A DNA stretch of 64,000 bases from Candidatus Rokuibacteriota bacterium (GTDB taxonomy: Bacteria; Methylomirabilota; Methylomirabilia; Rokubacteriales; CSP1-6), in contig QHSX01000038.1 of NCBI GenBank assembly GCA_003221695.1, positions 296,046 through 360,045 of the forward strand. Direction: 5' to 3'. Below are positions 8,525-16,766 of this stretch, piece by piece. Position numbers and translations under genes: made by a program. How positions within the stretch are numbered: position 1 is the stretch's first letter; every line of letters starts with the position of its first letter. Under the pieces are notes generated by a model, which worked only from the letters and a program-made list of their open reading frames with translations, had not been told where the DNA came from and did not search any database.

Positions 8525-9313
8525 CTAGACATCCCAGCCGCCGTCCACGGTCATCGACTGGCCGGTCATGTTCTTCGAGGCGTCGGAGGCCAGGAAGACG
8601 ACGGCGTTGGCGATGTCCTGAGCCGTCGTGACGCGGCGGAGCGCCATCTCCTGGACGTACTCGTCGTGGATCTCGGCCGGCGACGAGCGCCGCGCGCGGG
8701 CCTTCTCGCGGCAGAGGCGGTCCATCCGGTCGCCGGCGACGATGCCGGGATGGACGGCGTTGACGTTCACGTTGTAGGGACCGACCTCGAGGGCGACGGT
8801 CCGGGTGAAACCACGGAGCGCCCACTTGGAGGACGAGTACGCCGCGCGATGCTTGTAGCCGCGCAGGCCCGAGGTGCCGCTGATGTTGACGATCTTGCCG
8901 TAGCGCTGGGCGATCATCGTCGGCAGCACGTGCTTGGTCGGCAGGAACGTGCCCCGGAGATTCACGGCGAGCACATGGTCCCAGTCGTCGCCCTTGATCT
9001 CCCACACCGGCGTCTCGATGGGCCCGGTGACGCCGGCGCCGTTGACGAGGATGTCGATCCGACCTCCGAATGTGGTGAGCGTGCGCTCGACGAGCGTCCG
9101 CACCGCGGCCTCGTCGGTGACGTCCGCGGGTTCTGCGAGCGCCCGCCGACCCAGGGGCTCGATCTCGCGGGCAAGGGCCTGGAGCGGTCCGGCCTCACGC
9201 GCCGCGAGGACGAGGTGCGCGCCCTCGCGGGCGAGCGCGAGGCAGATCGCCCGGCCCATTCCCTTGGCCGCGCCGGTCACGATGGCGATCCGGTCCTCCA
9301 GGCTCCGCGTCAT
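8525..9313 (-). CDS. SDR-family NAD(P)-dependent oxidoreductase
   Basis: A 262-residue classical short-chain dehydrogenase. It shows the TGxxxGxG cofactor motif TGAAKGMG at residues 13-20, NGAGV, the catalytic Ser in NISGTSG, the YxxxK motif in AYSSSKWA, and the C-terminal GQSMTVDGGWDV. It oxidises or reduces a hydroxyl/keto group on an unknown substrate in the cytoplasm. Its ATG overlaps the stop of hyuB (ATGA), making it the third gene of a hyuA-hyuB-SDR operon. It may act on a product of hydantoin or related amide catabolism. Confidence 0.88.
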   Translation of the reverse strand: MTRSLEDRIAIVTGAAKGMGRAICLALAREGAHLVLAAREAGPLQALAREIEPLGRRALAEPADVTDEAAVRTLVERTLTTFGGRIDILVNGAGVTGPIETPVWEIKGDDWDHVLAVNLRGTFLPTKHVLPTMIAQRYGKIVNISGTSGLRGYKHRAAYSSSKWALRGFTRTVALEVGPYNVNVNAVHPGIVAGDRMDRLCREKARARRSSPAEIHDEYVQEMALRRVTTAQDIANAVVFLASDASKNMTGQSMTVDGGWDV

Positions 9314-10938
9314 TCGCCGGCCTCCCGGCGGTCCCGCTCGCGCGCCGCTGCCGGGCGATCGGCCGGCGGGCCAAAGCCGCCGCCGCCGCACGTCTCGATC
9401 AGCACGAGGTCACCCTGCTTCAGGGTCGCCGTCGCTTTGCCGCCGAAGTCACGCGCGTTCGGGCCGGGGTTGACGGTGATGCGGAACGGCAGGGCGTCGG
9501 CGCCGCCCGCCACACCCCACGGCGCCACGACGCGGCGGTCGAGCATGCTGGTCAGCGTGGCCTCGGGTACCAGCACGCGGTACGCGCGGCGCAGCCCGAG
9601 ACCGCCGCGGTGGGCGCCGTCTCCCGCCGAGCCGGGACGGAGCGCATGCTCCTCGATCCGGAAGGGGTACTCGGCCTCGATGACCTCGGTCGGCGTGTTC
9701 ATGACGTTCGACATGTGCACGCGGACGGCCGACGCGCCGTCTCTCGCGGCCATCGCGCCCTCGCCGCCGCCGTGGACCTCGTAGAGGACGGCCCAGCGTC
9801 CGTCCGTCGTCCGTGCGCCGAAGATGAGGACCCCGGAGGTCGTGGGTCCGCCCGCGGCGACGCGGTCCGGGAGCACGGGCGCCAGCGCGCGAAAGATCGC
9901 GTCGACGACTCGCTGGGAGGTCTCGTGGTTGCCACCCACCACGGGCCGGTCGGGGTCGGCGCTCAAGAGCGTTCCGGAGTCCACCCTGACGTGGAGTGGA
10001 CGGTAGCAGCCGTCGTTCGGCGGAACCTCCGGAGCGACGAGCGCCTTCATCGCGTAGTAGACCGACGAGTGGGCGATGAAGACGGTCGTGTTCACCGGCC
10101 CCCGCGCCTGCGGGGCGGTGCCGGCGAAGTCGAAGGTCGCCTCGTCGCCCCGGATCTCGACCCGCACCTTCACGCGGAGCGGCTGTCCGTCGACGCCGTC
10201 GTCGTCGAGCCAGTCCTCGCCGTCCCAGGCGCCGTCGGGGAGCGCGCGGATCGCCGCCCGCATCTGCGCTTCCGACTCCGCGTGAAGCGCGTCGAAGCAC
10301 GCGTGAAGCGTCTCCACGCCGTGCCGCTCGACGAGCTCGGCCAGACGTCGGGCCGCGACGTCGTCGGCCGCGAACTGGGCGAAGACGTCGCCCTCGCGCT
10401 CGTCCGGCCCGCGCAGGTTCGCGAGGATGAGGTCAATCGCCTCGCGCTCGGGCCCTCTCGCCGAGAAGAGTCGGATCGGAGAGATGCGGACGCCTTCCTG
10501 GTAGCAGTCGGTCGCCCAGGGCACGTAGCTGCCGGGCACGGCGCCGCCGATGTCCGCCCAGTGGGCGAGGTTGATGGCGAACGCGACGAGCCGGTCTCCC
10601 GCGAAGACGGGACGGATCGCCTTCACGTCCGGCAGGTGATTCCCGCCGACCTCCGGGAGGTTGAGGAACCAGACGTCGCCCTCGCGCAGCCGCGCCGCTG
10701 GGACCCGCTTGAGGAACTCCTTGACCGTGAACGCCATCACGCCCATGTGGATGGGAATGTCCCGGCCCTGGGCGATGAGGCGCCCGTCGGCGTCGGTCAG
10801 CGCCGAGGAGAGGTCGCCCGCTTCCTTGAGCAGCGGCGAGCGGGCCGAGCGCATCAGGATCACGCTCATCTCCTCGGCGATCGCGTAGAGGGCGTTGCGG
10901 ACGACCTCGAGCGTGACGGGATGAACCGCGGGGCTCAT
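9310..10938 (-). CDS. hyuB: Hydantoinase B / oxoprolinase-family beta subunit
   Basis: A 542-residue protein with the full HyuB fold. It starts with PVTLEVVRNALYAIAEEMSV and contains the AQGRDIPIHMG, GDVWFLNLPEVGGNHLPDVK and INLAHWADIGGAVPGSY segments that line the metal and substrate site. Towards the C-terminus come GGHRGGLGLRR-like (DGAHRGGLGLRRAYR) and ETCGGGGFGPP motifs. With HyuA it forms an ATP-dependent N-methylhydantoinase or 5-oxoprolinase-type enzyme. ATG 10938 overlaps the hyuA stop (ATGA). The long open frame extending further upstream is a shadow of hyuA. Confidence 0.9.
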   Translation of the reverse strand: MSPAVHPVTLEVVRNALYAIAEEMSVILMRSARSPLLKEAGDLSSALTDADGRLIAQGRDIPIHMGVMAFTVKEFLKRVPAARLREGDVWFLNLPEVGGNHLPDVKAIRPVFAGDRLVAFAINLAHWADIGGAVPGSYVPWATDCYQEGVRISPIRLFSARGPEREAIDLILANLRGPDEREGDVFAQFAADDVAARRLAELVERHGVETLHACFDALHAESEAQMRAAIRALPDGAWDGEDWLDDDGVDGQPLRVKVRVEIRGDEATFDFAGTAPQARGPVNTTVFIAHSSVYYAMKALVAPEVPPNDGCYRPLHVRVDSGTLLSADPDRPVVGGNHETSQRVVDAIFRALAPVLPDRVAAGGPTTSGVLIFGARTTDGRWAVLYEVHGGGEGAMAARDGASAVRVHMSNVMNTPTEVIEAEYPFRIEEHALRPGSAGDGAHRGGLGLRRAYRVLVPEATLTSMLDRRVVAPWGVAGGADALPFRITVNPGPNARDFGGKATATLKQGDLVLIETCGGGGFGPPADRPAAARERDRREAGE

Positions 10939-12938
10939 GCGGTCGTCTCGATGACGAGGTTTCCGAACCGGTCGGCCGCGCAGCGCTGGCCGGGGTCGAC
11001 GAGGGTGGTCGACCACTCGTCGACGACGAGCGCCGGCCCCGCCACCGGGCGCGCGGGTCCGAGGGCGGCGCGCTGATAGAGCGGCAGCCGGACTTCGCCA
11101 ACCCCGGGGAACCAGGCCTGCTGAGCCCCGGCCTTCTCGTCGCCGCCCGCCGGCTCGAAGAGCGGCAGCTCGACTCCCGTGTCCCTCACGCGGGCCACCA
11201 CGCGCAGGTTCACGCACTCGACGCTCTCGCCGGTGGCGTAGCCGTAGAGCTGCCGATGGCGCGCCTCGAAGGCCCTGCGGAGGGCGCCGGGGTCGCTCCG
11301 CCACGGAGCTTCGATCTCGTAGTTCTGCCCCGTGTACCGGAGGTCGACGCTCCGCGCGAGGGCGACACCCTCGGCCGCGATGCCTTCGTCGAGCAGCGGC
11401 GCGAGACAACGCGCCTCGAGCTCCCGGAAGCGATCCTCGGCGGGCTTCCCGTCCCAGGCGTCCAGGCGCGCCCGCCACGTCTGCACGGCGTCGTAGCGGA
11501 GCGGCGACACGAGGCAACCCAGCGCCGAGAATGTCCCCGAGTGCGCCGGCACGACGACATGCCCGATCCCCGCCTGCCGGGCCAGCAAGCCGGCATGCAC
11601 GGGCCCGGCCCCGCCGTAGGCGATCAGCGTGAAGTCCCGGAGGTCGTAACCGCGCTGGACGGACACCAGGCGGAGCGCCCGCAGCATGTTCGCCGTCGCG
11701 ACGTCGACGATGCCCTGCGCCGTCTCGACAAGGGAGAGCCCGAACCGGCGGCCGAGAGCTTCGACGGCCGCCGCGGCGCGACCGGGATCGAGGCGGATCG
11801 AGCCGCCGTACACACGGCCGGGATCGAGGTAGCCGAGGACGAGGTTCGCGTCGGTGACGGTCGGCTCCGTCCCGCCGAGGCCGTAACACGCGGGCCCCGG
11901 CTCGGCGCCCGCGCTCCGGGGCCCGACCTTGAGGGCGCCCGCCTGGTCGGCGTGGGCGATGGAGCCGCCGCCGGCGCCGATGGACTCGACCGCGACCATC
12001 GGCAGCCGCACCGGGTAGCCTGCCAGCTTCGTTTGCGCCGAAGTCTCGGCGACGCCGTCGGCGATCAGGCAGACGTCGGTCGTCGTCCCACCCATATCGA
12101 ATGCGAGGGCGCGGGCGAGGCCCAGGCTCCGCGCCAGGTGCGCGGCGGCCGCCACGCCCGCAGCCGGGCCGGACGCTGCCATCGCGAGCGGCCGCGCGCG
12201 CGCTGCCTCCGCCGACATCATGCCGCCGGCCGAGTGGAGCAGGTGAAGCACGGCGCCCCGGGCCTCCCGACCGAGCGCCGCAACCAGCTCGTCGAGGTAG
12301 CGGCTGGCCAGTGGCATCACGGCGGCGTTGAGGACCGTGGTGGAGGTGCGCTCGTACTCGCGGAACTCCGCGTTGATCTCGCTCGAGACCGAGAGGTGAG
12401 CGAAGTGGGGGGCGAGCGCGGCCTTGAGCGCCCGTTCGTGCTGGGGGTTTGCGTAGCTGTGAAGCAGGCAGACCGCGACGCTCTCGACGTCTTCCCGTTT
12501 GAGCGTCCGGACGACGGCGGGCACCTCCTCGAGCGCGAGCGGGAGGACAACGGCGCCGTCGGGGCCCACACGCTCGCTGACCTCCAGCCGGCACCGCCGC
12601 CCGACCAGGGGCTCGGGTTTCGGGGGAAGCCGGAGGTCGTAGAGGTGGAGGCGGCTCTGACGCGCGATCTCGAGCACGTCGCGGAAGCCGCGCGTCGCGA
12701 CGAGTCCGACCCGAGCGCCCCGCCCCTCGACGATCGCGTTCGTCACCACGGTGGTGCCGTGGGCGACCGACGCCGGCACCCCGGTCGCGGGGCGCACGGC
12801 CAGGAGTCCGTTCAGCACACCCCGCGAGAGGTTCGCCGGGGTCGTCGGGACCTTGCAGGCCCGGAGCCGCCCGGAGCCGGCGCGCGCCACGAGATCGGTG
12901 AAGGTCCCGCCGACGTCGATGCCGACGCTACTTCCCAT
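10935..12938 (-). CDS. hyuA: Hydantoinase/oxoprolinase-family alpha subunit
   Basis: A 667-residue protein of the ASKHA (actin-like ATPase) superfamily. The phosphate-1 motif GIDVGGTFTD is at residues 5-14, followed by HGTTVVTNAIVEG, SSEINAEFREYERTSTTVLN, the second phosphate motif FDMGGTTTDVCLI and ESIGAGGGSIAH. It couples ATP hydrolysis to ring opening of hydantoins or 5-oxoproline with HyuB. ATG 12938 is preceded by AAGGGGG at 5-bp spacing. It is divergent from the proline-racemase-type gene, separated by a 121-base promoter region. Confidence 0.92.
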   Translation of the reverse strand: MGSSVGIDVGGTFTDLVARAGSGRLRACKVPTTPANLSRGVLNGLLAVRPATGVPASVAHGTTVVTNAIVEGRGARVGLVATRGFRDVLEIARQSRLHLYDLRLPPKPEPLVGRRCRLEVSERVGPDGAVVLPLALEEVPAVVRTLKREDVESVAVCLLHSYANPQHERALKAALAPHFAHLSVSSEINAEFREYERTSTTVLNAAVMPLASRYLDELVAALGREARGAVLHLLHSAGGMMSAEAARARPLAMAASGPAAGVAAAAHLARSLGLARALAFDMGGTTTDVCLIADGVAETSAQTKLAGYPVRLPMVAVESIGAGGGSIAHADQAGALKVGPRSAGAEPGPACYGLGGTEPTVTDANLVLGYLDPGRVYGGSIRLDPGRAAAAVEALGRRFGLSLVETAQGIVDVATANMLRALRLVSVQRGYDLRDFTLIAYGGAGPVHAGLLARQAGIGHVVVPAHSGTFSALGCLVSPLRYDAVQTWRARLDAWDGKPAEDRFRELEARCLAPLLDEGIAAEGVALARSVDLRYTGQNYEIEAPWRSDPGALRRAFEARHRQLYGYATGESVECVNLRVVARVRDTGVELPLFEPAGGDEKAGAQQAWFPGVGEVRLPLYQRAALGPARPVAGPALVVDEWSTTLVDPGQRCAADRFGNLVIETTA

Positions 12939-13059
12939 GTCGCCCCCTTGACGGCTCCCCACCCTAGCACGGTGACACGCGTTCGGCGTGGGGGGCTTTG
13001 CGATCGCTTGACAGGGTGATGCCCCACGCAGTCTCATGGTCCGCATCCGGGAGGTGACT
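12939..13059. promoter_or_regulatory. Divergent promoter region hyuA / racemase-family gene
   Basis: A 121-base intergenic region between the divergent hyuA and racemase-family genes. On the plus strand a TTGACA at 13008-13013 is a plausible -35 element, but no good -10 sits 16-18 bases downstream. A strong Shine-Dalgarno GGGAGGTG (13049-13056) lies just before ATG 13060. This decides the start of the racemase-family gene against an in-frame ATG at 13036 with no ribosome site. Confidence 0.4.
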
Positions 13060-14067
13060 ATGCGCTCCGATCGCGTGCTCGGGACGGTCGACTTCCACAC
13101 GGCGGGGATCGGCATGCGGCTCCTGACGAGCGGCCTCGGGCGGCTGCCCGGAACCACGATCGGTGAGAAGCGCCGCTGGTTCCAGGAGCACCTCGACCAT
13201 CTCCGCACGGGTCTCTGCCTCGAGCCGCGTGGCCACCGGGCCCTCCTGATCGCCGTGATGACGGAGCCCCTCACGCCTGGCGCCCAGTTCGGGCTCTTCT
13301 TCATCTATCCCGGTGGCTACTACGTGTCGTGCGGCGAGGGCACGATCGGCGCGGCGACCGTGGCCATCGAGACCGGCATGGTCGCGCGCCAGGGCGCGGA
13401 GACGCCCATCCTGATCGACACCGAGGCGGGGGCCGTGGAGACGATCGTGCGGTTGGACGGCGACCGCGTCCGCCAGGTCACGCTCAAGTGGACGCCGTCC
13501 TTCGTGGCCCTGCCCGGGCAGGTCGTAGAGGTCGAGGGTGCGGGCGAGGTGCCGGTCGACATCGCGGTCGGCGTCGGCAACGTCTTCGCGGTCGTCGAGG
13601 CGCGGCACCTGGGGCTGTCCGTGCGGCGGGAGCTTGCGAAGCGGATCGCCCAGCGGGGCACGGCCGTCCGCGAGGCGGTCAATGCCCAGCTCCAGGTCGT
13701 CGTGCCGGGCCTTGGCAAGACGACGGTCGATAACGTGCTCGTCCACGAGCTGCCGGACGCGGCCGGCGTGTCCCCCAACGCCCTCGTGTGGGGTCCGGGT
13801 CAGGTCGACGCGGCGCCGTGCGGGTCGGGGACGTGCGCACGGATGGCGCTCTTCCATCACCGGGGCCTCATGGGAGTCGGGTCGACGTTCATCAGCCGGG
13901 GGCTGCTCGGCCTCGATTTCACTGGCCGGATCGCCGGCGAGACCACGGTCGAGGCCCATCGGGCGATCCTCCCGGAGATCACCGGCACCGCGTACCTCAC
14001 CGGCTTCAGTCAGTTCCTGTTCGATCCCGAGGATCCGGTGCGCACGGGCTACCTCCTGGAGGCGTGA
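13060..14067 (+). CDS. Proline racemase-family enzyme
   Basis: A 335-residue member of the proline racemase/4-hydroxyproline epimerase/trans-3-hydroxyproline dehydratase family. It shows VDFHTAGIGMR near the N-terminus, the first Cys in YYVSCGEGTIGAAT (Cys91) and the second in DAAPCGSGTCARMA (Cys254). Two cysteines indicate a racemase or epimerase rather than a dehydratase, where the second Cys is Thr. The usual CGH motif around the first Cys reads CGE here, so the His that normally follows is Glu. The start is set by the strong GGGAGGTG ribosome site. The next gene is a DadA-like dehydrogenase 7 bases on, consistent with epimerisation followed by D-amino-acid oxidation. Confidence 0.85.
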   Translation: MRSDRVLGTVDFHTAGIGMRLLTSGLGRLPGTTIGEKRRWFQEHLDHLRTGLCLEPRGHRALLIAVMTEPLTPGAQFGLFFIYPGGYYVSCGEGTIGAATVAIETGMVARQGAETPILIDTEAGAVETIVRLDGDRVRQVTLKWTPSFVALPGQVVEVEGAGEVPVDIAVGVGNVFAVVEARHLGLSVRRELAKRIAQRGTAVREAVNAQLQVVVPGLGKTTVDNVLVHELPDAAGVSPNALVWGPGQVDAAPCGSGTCARMALFHHRGLMGVGSTFISRGLLGLDFTGRIAGETTVEAHRAILPEITGTAYLTGFSQFLFDPEDPVRTGYLLEA

Positions 14068-14074
14068 GAGCGCC

Positions 14075-15325
14075 GTGAAGACCCTCGTCCTGGGCGGCGG
14101 CGTCGTCGGCGTGACCACCGCGTACTTTCTCGCCAAGGCCGGTCACGAGGTCACCGTCGTCGAGGAGAAAGACGGACTCGGCCTCGAGGCCACGGCGGGC
14201 AACGCGGGAATCATCGCGCCGGGCCACTCCTTCGCCTGGGCCTCGCCGCGCGCGCCGCGCATGCTCTGGCAGTCGCTGCGGGGCGCGGAGACACCCATCC
14301 GCGTGAGGCTCGCGCCCGACCTCCGGCTCTACACGTGGGGGCTCGCCTTCCTCCGCGAGTGCACCGCCGAGCGGGCGCGCCGCAATACGCTGATCAAGCT
14401 CCGCCTCTGCCAGTACAGCCAGGCGGTGATGCAGGAGCTCGTGCGGGCGGAGCGCATCGACTACCACGCGATCACGCGGGGCGCGCTCTATCTCTACCGC
14501 GATCCGGCCGAGCTCGAGGCGGGGATGAAGAAGATGGCGCTCCTCGCCGAGCACGGCCAAAAGCAAGAGACCCTCAGCGCGAGCGAGGTGGCGAAGCTCG
14601 ACCCCGTCTTCGAGCCGGTCCGAGGCAAGATCGCCGGTGCGATCCGGGATCTCGGCGACTCGAGTGGTGACGCGCACGTCTTCGTCGAGCACCTCGCGCG
14701 CGTCTGTCGCGAGAAGCTCGGCGTGACCATCCGGCTCGGCTCGCGCGTGAGCGAGCTCCGCGGGCACGGCGACCGGATCGACGCGGTCGTCACGAGCGAC
14801 GGCGTCCTGACGGCGGATACCTACGTGCTCGCGCTCGGCGTCGGCGCGCCGATCGTCGCGCGTACCGCCGGCGTGCGGCTGCCGATCTACCCCGCGAAGG
14901 GCTATTCCTCGACGTTCCCGCTCAAGCCAGGCGGGCTCGCGCCGACGATCCCGGGCGTCGACGAGCAGTGGCTGGTCGGCTGGTCGCGGCTCGGCGACCG
15001 CCTGCGCCTCACGTCCACCGCCGAGTTCGCGGGCTACGACTGGGGCTGGACACCGCGCGACTTCAACAACATCCTTCGCCTGGCGCGCGACCTCTTCCCC
15101 GACGCCGCGGACTACGAGCAGGGAAACTTCCGCGCGTGTCTGCGACCGATGACGCCGGACGGGCCGCCGATCCTCGGGCTCGGCCGGCACAGGAACCTCG
15201 TCTTCAACTGTGGCCACGGCCACATGGGCTGGACCATGGCGTGCGGCACCGCGCGGATCGTCGCCGACCTCATGACCGGGCGCATGCCCGAACTCGATCT
15301 GGAGGGTCTGACCGTCCGCCGCTGA
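14075..15325 (+). CDS. D-amino-acid dehydrogenase (DadA-like FAD oxidoreductase)
   Basis: A 416-residue FAD-dependent DAO-family protein. The N-terminal dinucleotide fold LVLGGGVVGVTTAYFLAKAG is followed by the family stretch GLEATAGNAGIIAPGH, a C-terminal RPMTPDGPPILG loop and NCGHGHMGWTMACGTA. These match D-amino-acid dehydrogenases that pass electrons to the quinone pool. The GTG start at 14075 lies 7 bases after the racemase-family stop, with GGAGG inside the end of that gene. It probably oxidises the D-imino or D-amino acid made by the upstream epimerase (for example cis-4-hydroxy-D-proline); the substrate is inferred. Confidence 0.88.
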   Translation: MKTLVLGGGVVGVTTAYFLAKAGHEVTVVEEKDGLGLEATAGNAGIIAPGHSFAWASPRAPRMLWQSLRGAETPIRVRLAPDLRLYTWGLAFLRECTAERARRNTLIKLRLCQYSQAVMQELVRAERIDYHAITRGALYLYRDPAELEAGMKKMALLAEHGQKQETLSASEVAKLDPVFEPVRGKIAGAIRDLGDSSGDAHVFVEHLARVCREKLGVTIRLGSRVSELRGHGDRIDAVVTSDGVLTADTYVLALGVGAPIVARTAGVRLPIYPAKGYSSTFPLKPGGLAPTIPGVDEQWLVGWSRLGDRLRLTSTAEFAGYDWGWTPRDFNNILRLARDLFPDAADYEQGNFRACLRPMTPDGPPILGLGRHRNLVFNCGHGHMGWTMACGTARIVADLMTGRMPELDLEGLTVRR

Positions 15326-15340
15326 GTCACCGGCCTCCCT

Positions 15341-15721
15341 TCAGCCGTCGTGGAAGACGAGGCCGCTCATCGGATAATGTCGGCGGTTGAGGGTCCACAG
15401 GCGGAGGCCGGCCGTGCTGGCGGCGGCGGCGACCAGCGCGTCGGCGATCTGGAGCCCGTGCGATCGTGAATGGCGCGACAGGTACGCGCCGGCGCGGCGC
15501 CCGACCACTCCATCGAGCACCACCTCGCCCCGCGCATGAAAGAACGCCTCGGTGACGGCCTCCTCGCCCGGGCGCACGCCCGCCCAGATCTCCGCGAACG
15601 ACACGGCGCAGCAGTAGGTCGGAACGCCTCGACGCTCGATGGCGCGGATACGGTCGCTGATCTCCCGCCGGCCACGGAGCGCCTCGATGACGACGTCGGA
15701 GTCGAGGAGGATCCCGGCTAC
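15341..15721 (-). CDS. VapC-type PIN-domain toxin
   Basis: A protein of about 126 residues with a PIN ribonuclease fold. The first acidic motif is ILLDSDVVIEALRG, then SFAEIWAGVRPGEE and the later acidic residue in LQIADALVAAAA. The ending LRLWTLNRRHYPM is the usual last acidic/aromatic segment. It presumably cleaves RNA and is neutralised by the preceding ribbon-helix-helix protein. No ATG, GTG or TTG occurs at the expected start. The coordinate given begins at a GTA overlapping the antitoxin stop; the nearest canonical in-frame start is ATG 15808, which would overlap the antitoxin by 91 bases. It is convergent with the dadA-like gene, 15 bases away. Confidence 0.78.
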   Translation of the reverse strand, partial: VAGILLDSDVVIEALRGRREISDRIRAIERRGVPTYCCAVSFAEIWAGVRPGEEAVTEAFFHARGEVVLDGVVGRRAGAYLSRHSRSHGLQIADALVAAAASTAGLRLWTLNRRHYPMSGLVFHDG

Positions 15722-15975
15722 GCCTGACGGCGGCGGAGCCGGTGCGTATCGCGGCGCAGCCGCCTCACGTACCCGCTGGTGTCGCCGATATCCGTGCGGT
15801 CTCGCCATAGGCCCTCGATCGCGCGCAGCGTTGCCTCGCGCTCGTCCGCCCCGGCGCCGTACGCCCGCACCAAGGCGTCGCGCACCAGTTCCGATATTGT
15901 GCGGCCCTGCTGTCGGGCGAGCCCCCGCAGCCGCCGGTGGACCGTCTCGTCGAGGTAAAGCTGCGTCCTGACCAT
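15718..15975 (-). CDS. Ribbon-helix-helix antitoxin (VapB/CopG-type)
   Basis: An 85-residue protein. The N-terminal strand-helix-helix (MVRTQLYLDETVHRRLRGLA, then QQGRTISELVRDALVRAYG) is the ribbon-helix-helix DNA-binding fold. A basic C-terminal half would wrap the PIN toxin. It should bind its own promoter as a dimer and repress the operon. A 14-base perfect palindrome starts 4 bases before the ATG and is the obvious operator. The toxin gene follows with overlapping stop and start. Confidence 0.85.
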   Translation of the reverse strand: MVRTQLYLDETVHRRLRGLARQQGRTISELVRDALVRAYGAGADEREATLRAIEGLWRDRTDIGDTSGYVRRLRRDTHRLRRRQA

Positions 15976-15995
15976 TGCGATGTATATACATCACA
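15976..15995 (-). promoter_or_regulatory. Palindromic operator of the RHH/PIN toxin-antitoxin operon
   Basis: GATGTATATACATC (15979-15992) is a perfect 14-base palindrome, extended by one more TG/CA pair on each side with one mismatch. It is strikingly AT-rich in a GC-rich region and lies immediately upstream of the antitoxin ATG. Ribbon-helix-helix antitoxins typically bind such short repeats. Its AT core may also carry the promoter -10. Confidence 0.7.
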
Positions 15996-16028
15996 GGCCT
16001 CGGCCTGGTCAAGCTCGGGCCCCGCGGC

Positions 16029-16736
16029 CTACTTCTCGCCGAGGTAGGTCTTCCGGACGAGGTCGGAGCGCAGGAGCGCCGCGGCGGCGTCGTGGAGCAC
16101 GATGCGCCCGGTCTGCATGACGTAGCCGCGGTGCGCCACGCGGAGCGCCATCCGCGCGTTCTGCTCGACGAGGAGGATCGTCGTCCCCTGACGGTTGATG
16201 TCCTGGATGATCCGGAAGATCGTGTCGACCAGGATGGGCGAGAGCCCCATGGACGGCTCGTCGAGGAGCAGCAACGCCGGCCGGGCCATGAGGGCGCGGC
16301 CGATCGCGAGCATCTGCTGCTCGCCGCCGGAGAGCGTACCGCCCGTCTGCGCGGAACGCTCGGAGAGGCGCGGGAAGAGCGTGAACACGCGGTCGAGATC
16401 GGGCGCGATCGCCGCACGGTCCGGCCGCGCGAAGGCGCCGAGCTCGAGGTTCTCGAGCACGGTCATCCGCGGAAAGATCCGCCGGCCCTCCGGCGACTGT
16501 GCGATCCCCAGGCGTACGATGCGGTCCGTGGTGAGCGTGTCGAGTTGGTGGCCGTTGAAGCGCACGGTGCCGTGGCGCGCCCGCGCGGTGCCGAGGATCG
16601 TCCGCAACGTCGTCGTCTTGCCGGCGCCGTTGGCCCCGATCAGGGTGACGATCTCACCGGGCGCGACGGAGAGCGAGATGCCGCGGAGCGCTCGGATGTT
16701 GCCGTAGTACGTGTGGACGTCCGTGAGCTCAAGCAT
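16029..16736 (-). CDS. livF: Branched-chain amino acid-type ABC transporter ATPase LivF (cluster 1)
   Basis: A 235-residue ABC ATPase of the LivF class. Walker A GANGAGKTT is at residues 34-42, the signature LSGGEQQM starts at 135, and Walker B LLLLDEP at 155-161 is followed by SMGLSP, the LivF-specific sequence. The switch His is replaced by the EQN motif (LLVEQNARMAL) typical of LivF. It energises import through LivH/LivM at the cytoplasmic face. Last gene of the livK-livH-livMG-livF cluster. The transported solute is not necessarily leucine; HAAT systems also import urea, amides and aromatic acids. Confidence 0.9.
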   Translation of the reverse strand: MLELTDVHTYYGNIRALRGISLSVAPGEIVTLIGANGAGKTTTLRTILGTARARHGTVRFNGHQLDTLTTDRIVRLGIAQSPEGRRIFPRMTVLENLELGAFARPDRAAIAPDLDRVFTLFPRLSERSAQTGGTLSGGEQQMLAIGRALMARPALLLLDEPSMGLSPILVDTIFRIIQDINRQGTTILLVEQNARMALRVAHRGYVMQTGRIVLHDAAAALLRSDLVRKTYLGEK

Positions 16737-16766
16737 GCCGGGAGTCGACGCGATGGAGCATGCCGG

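Noticed and set aside
9310..12594. A very long minus-strand open frame running through hyuB and far into hyuA
   Set aside because: Only the portion after ATG 10938 encodes hyuB; the part upstream is Arg/Pro/Ala-rich shadow translation of hyuA, which has all its family motifs in another frame.
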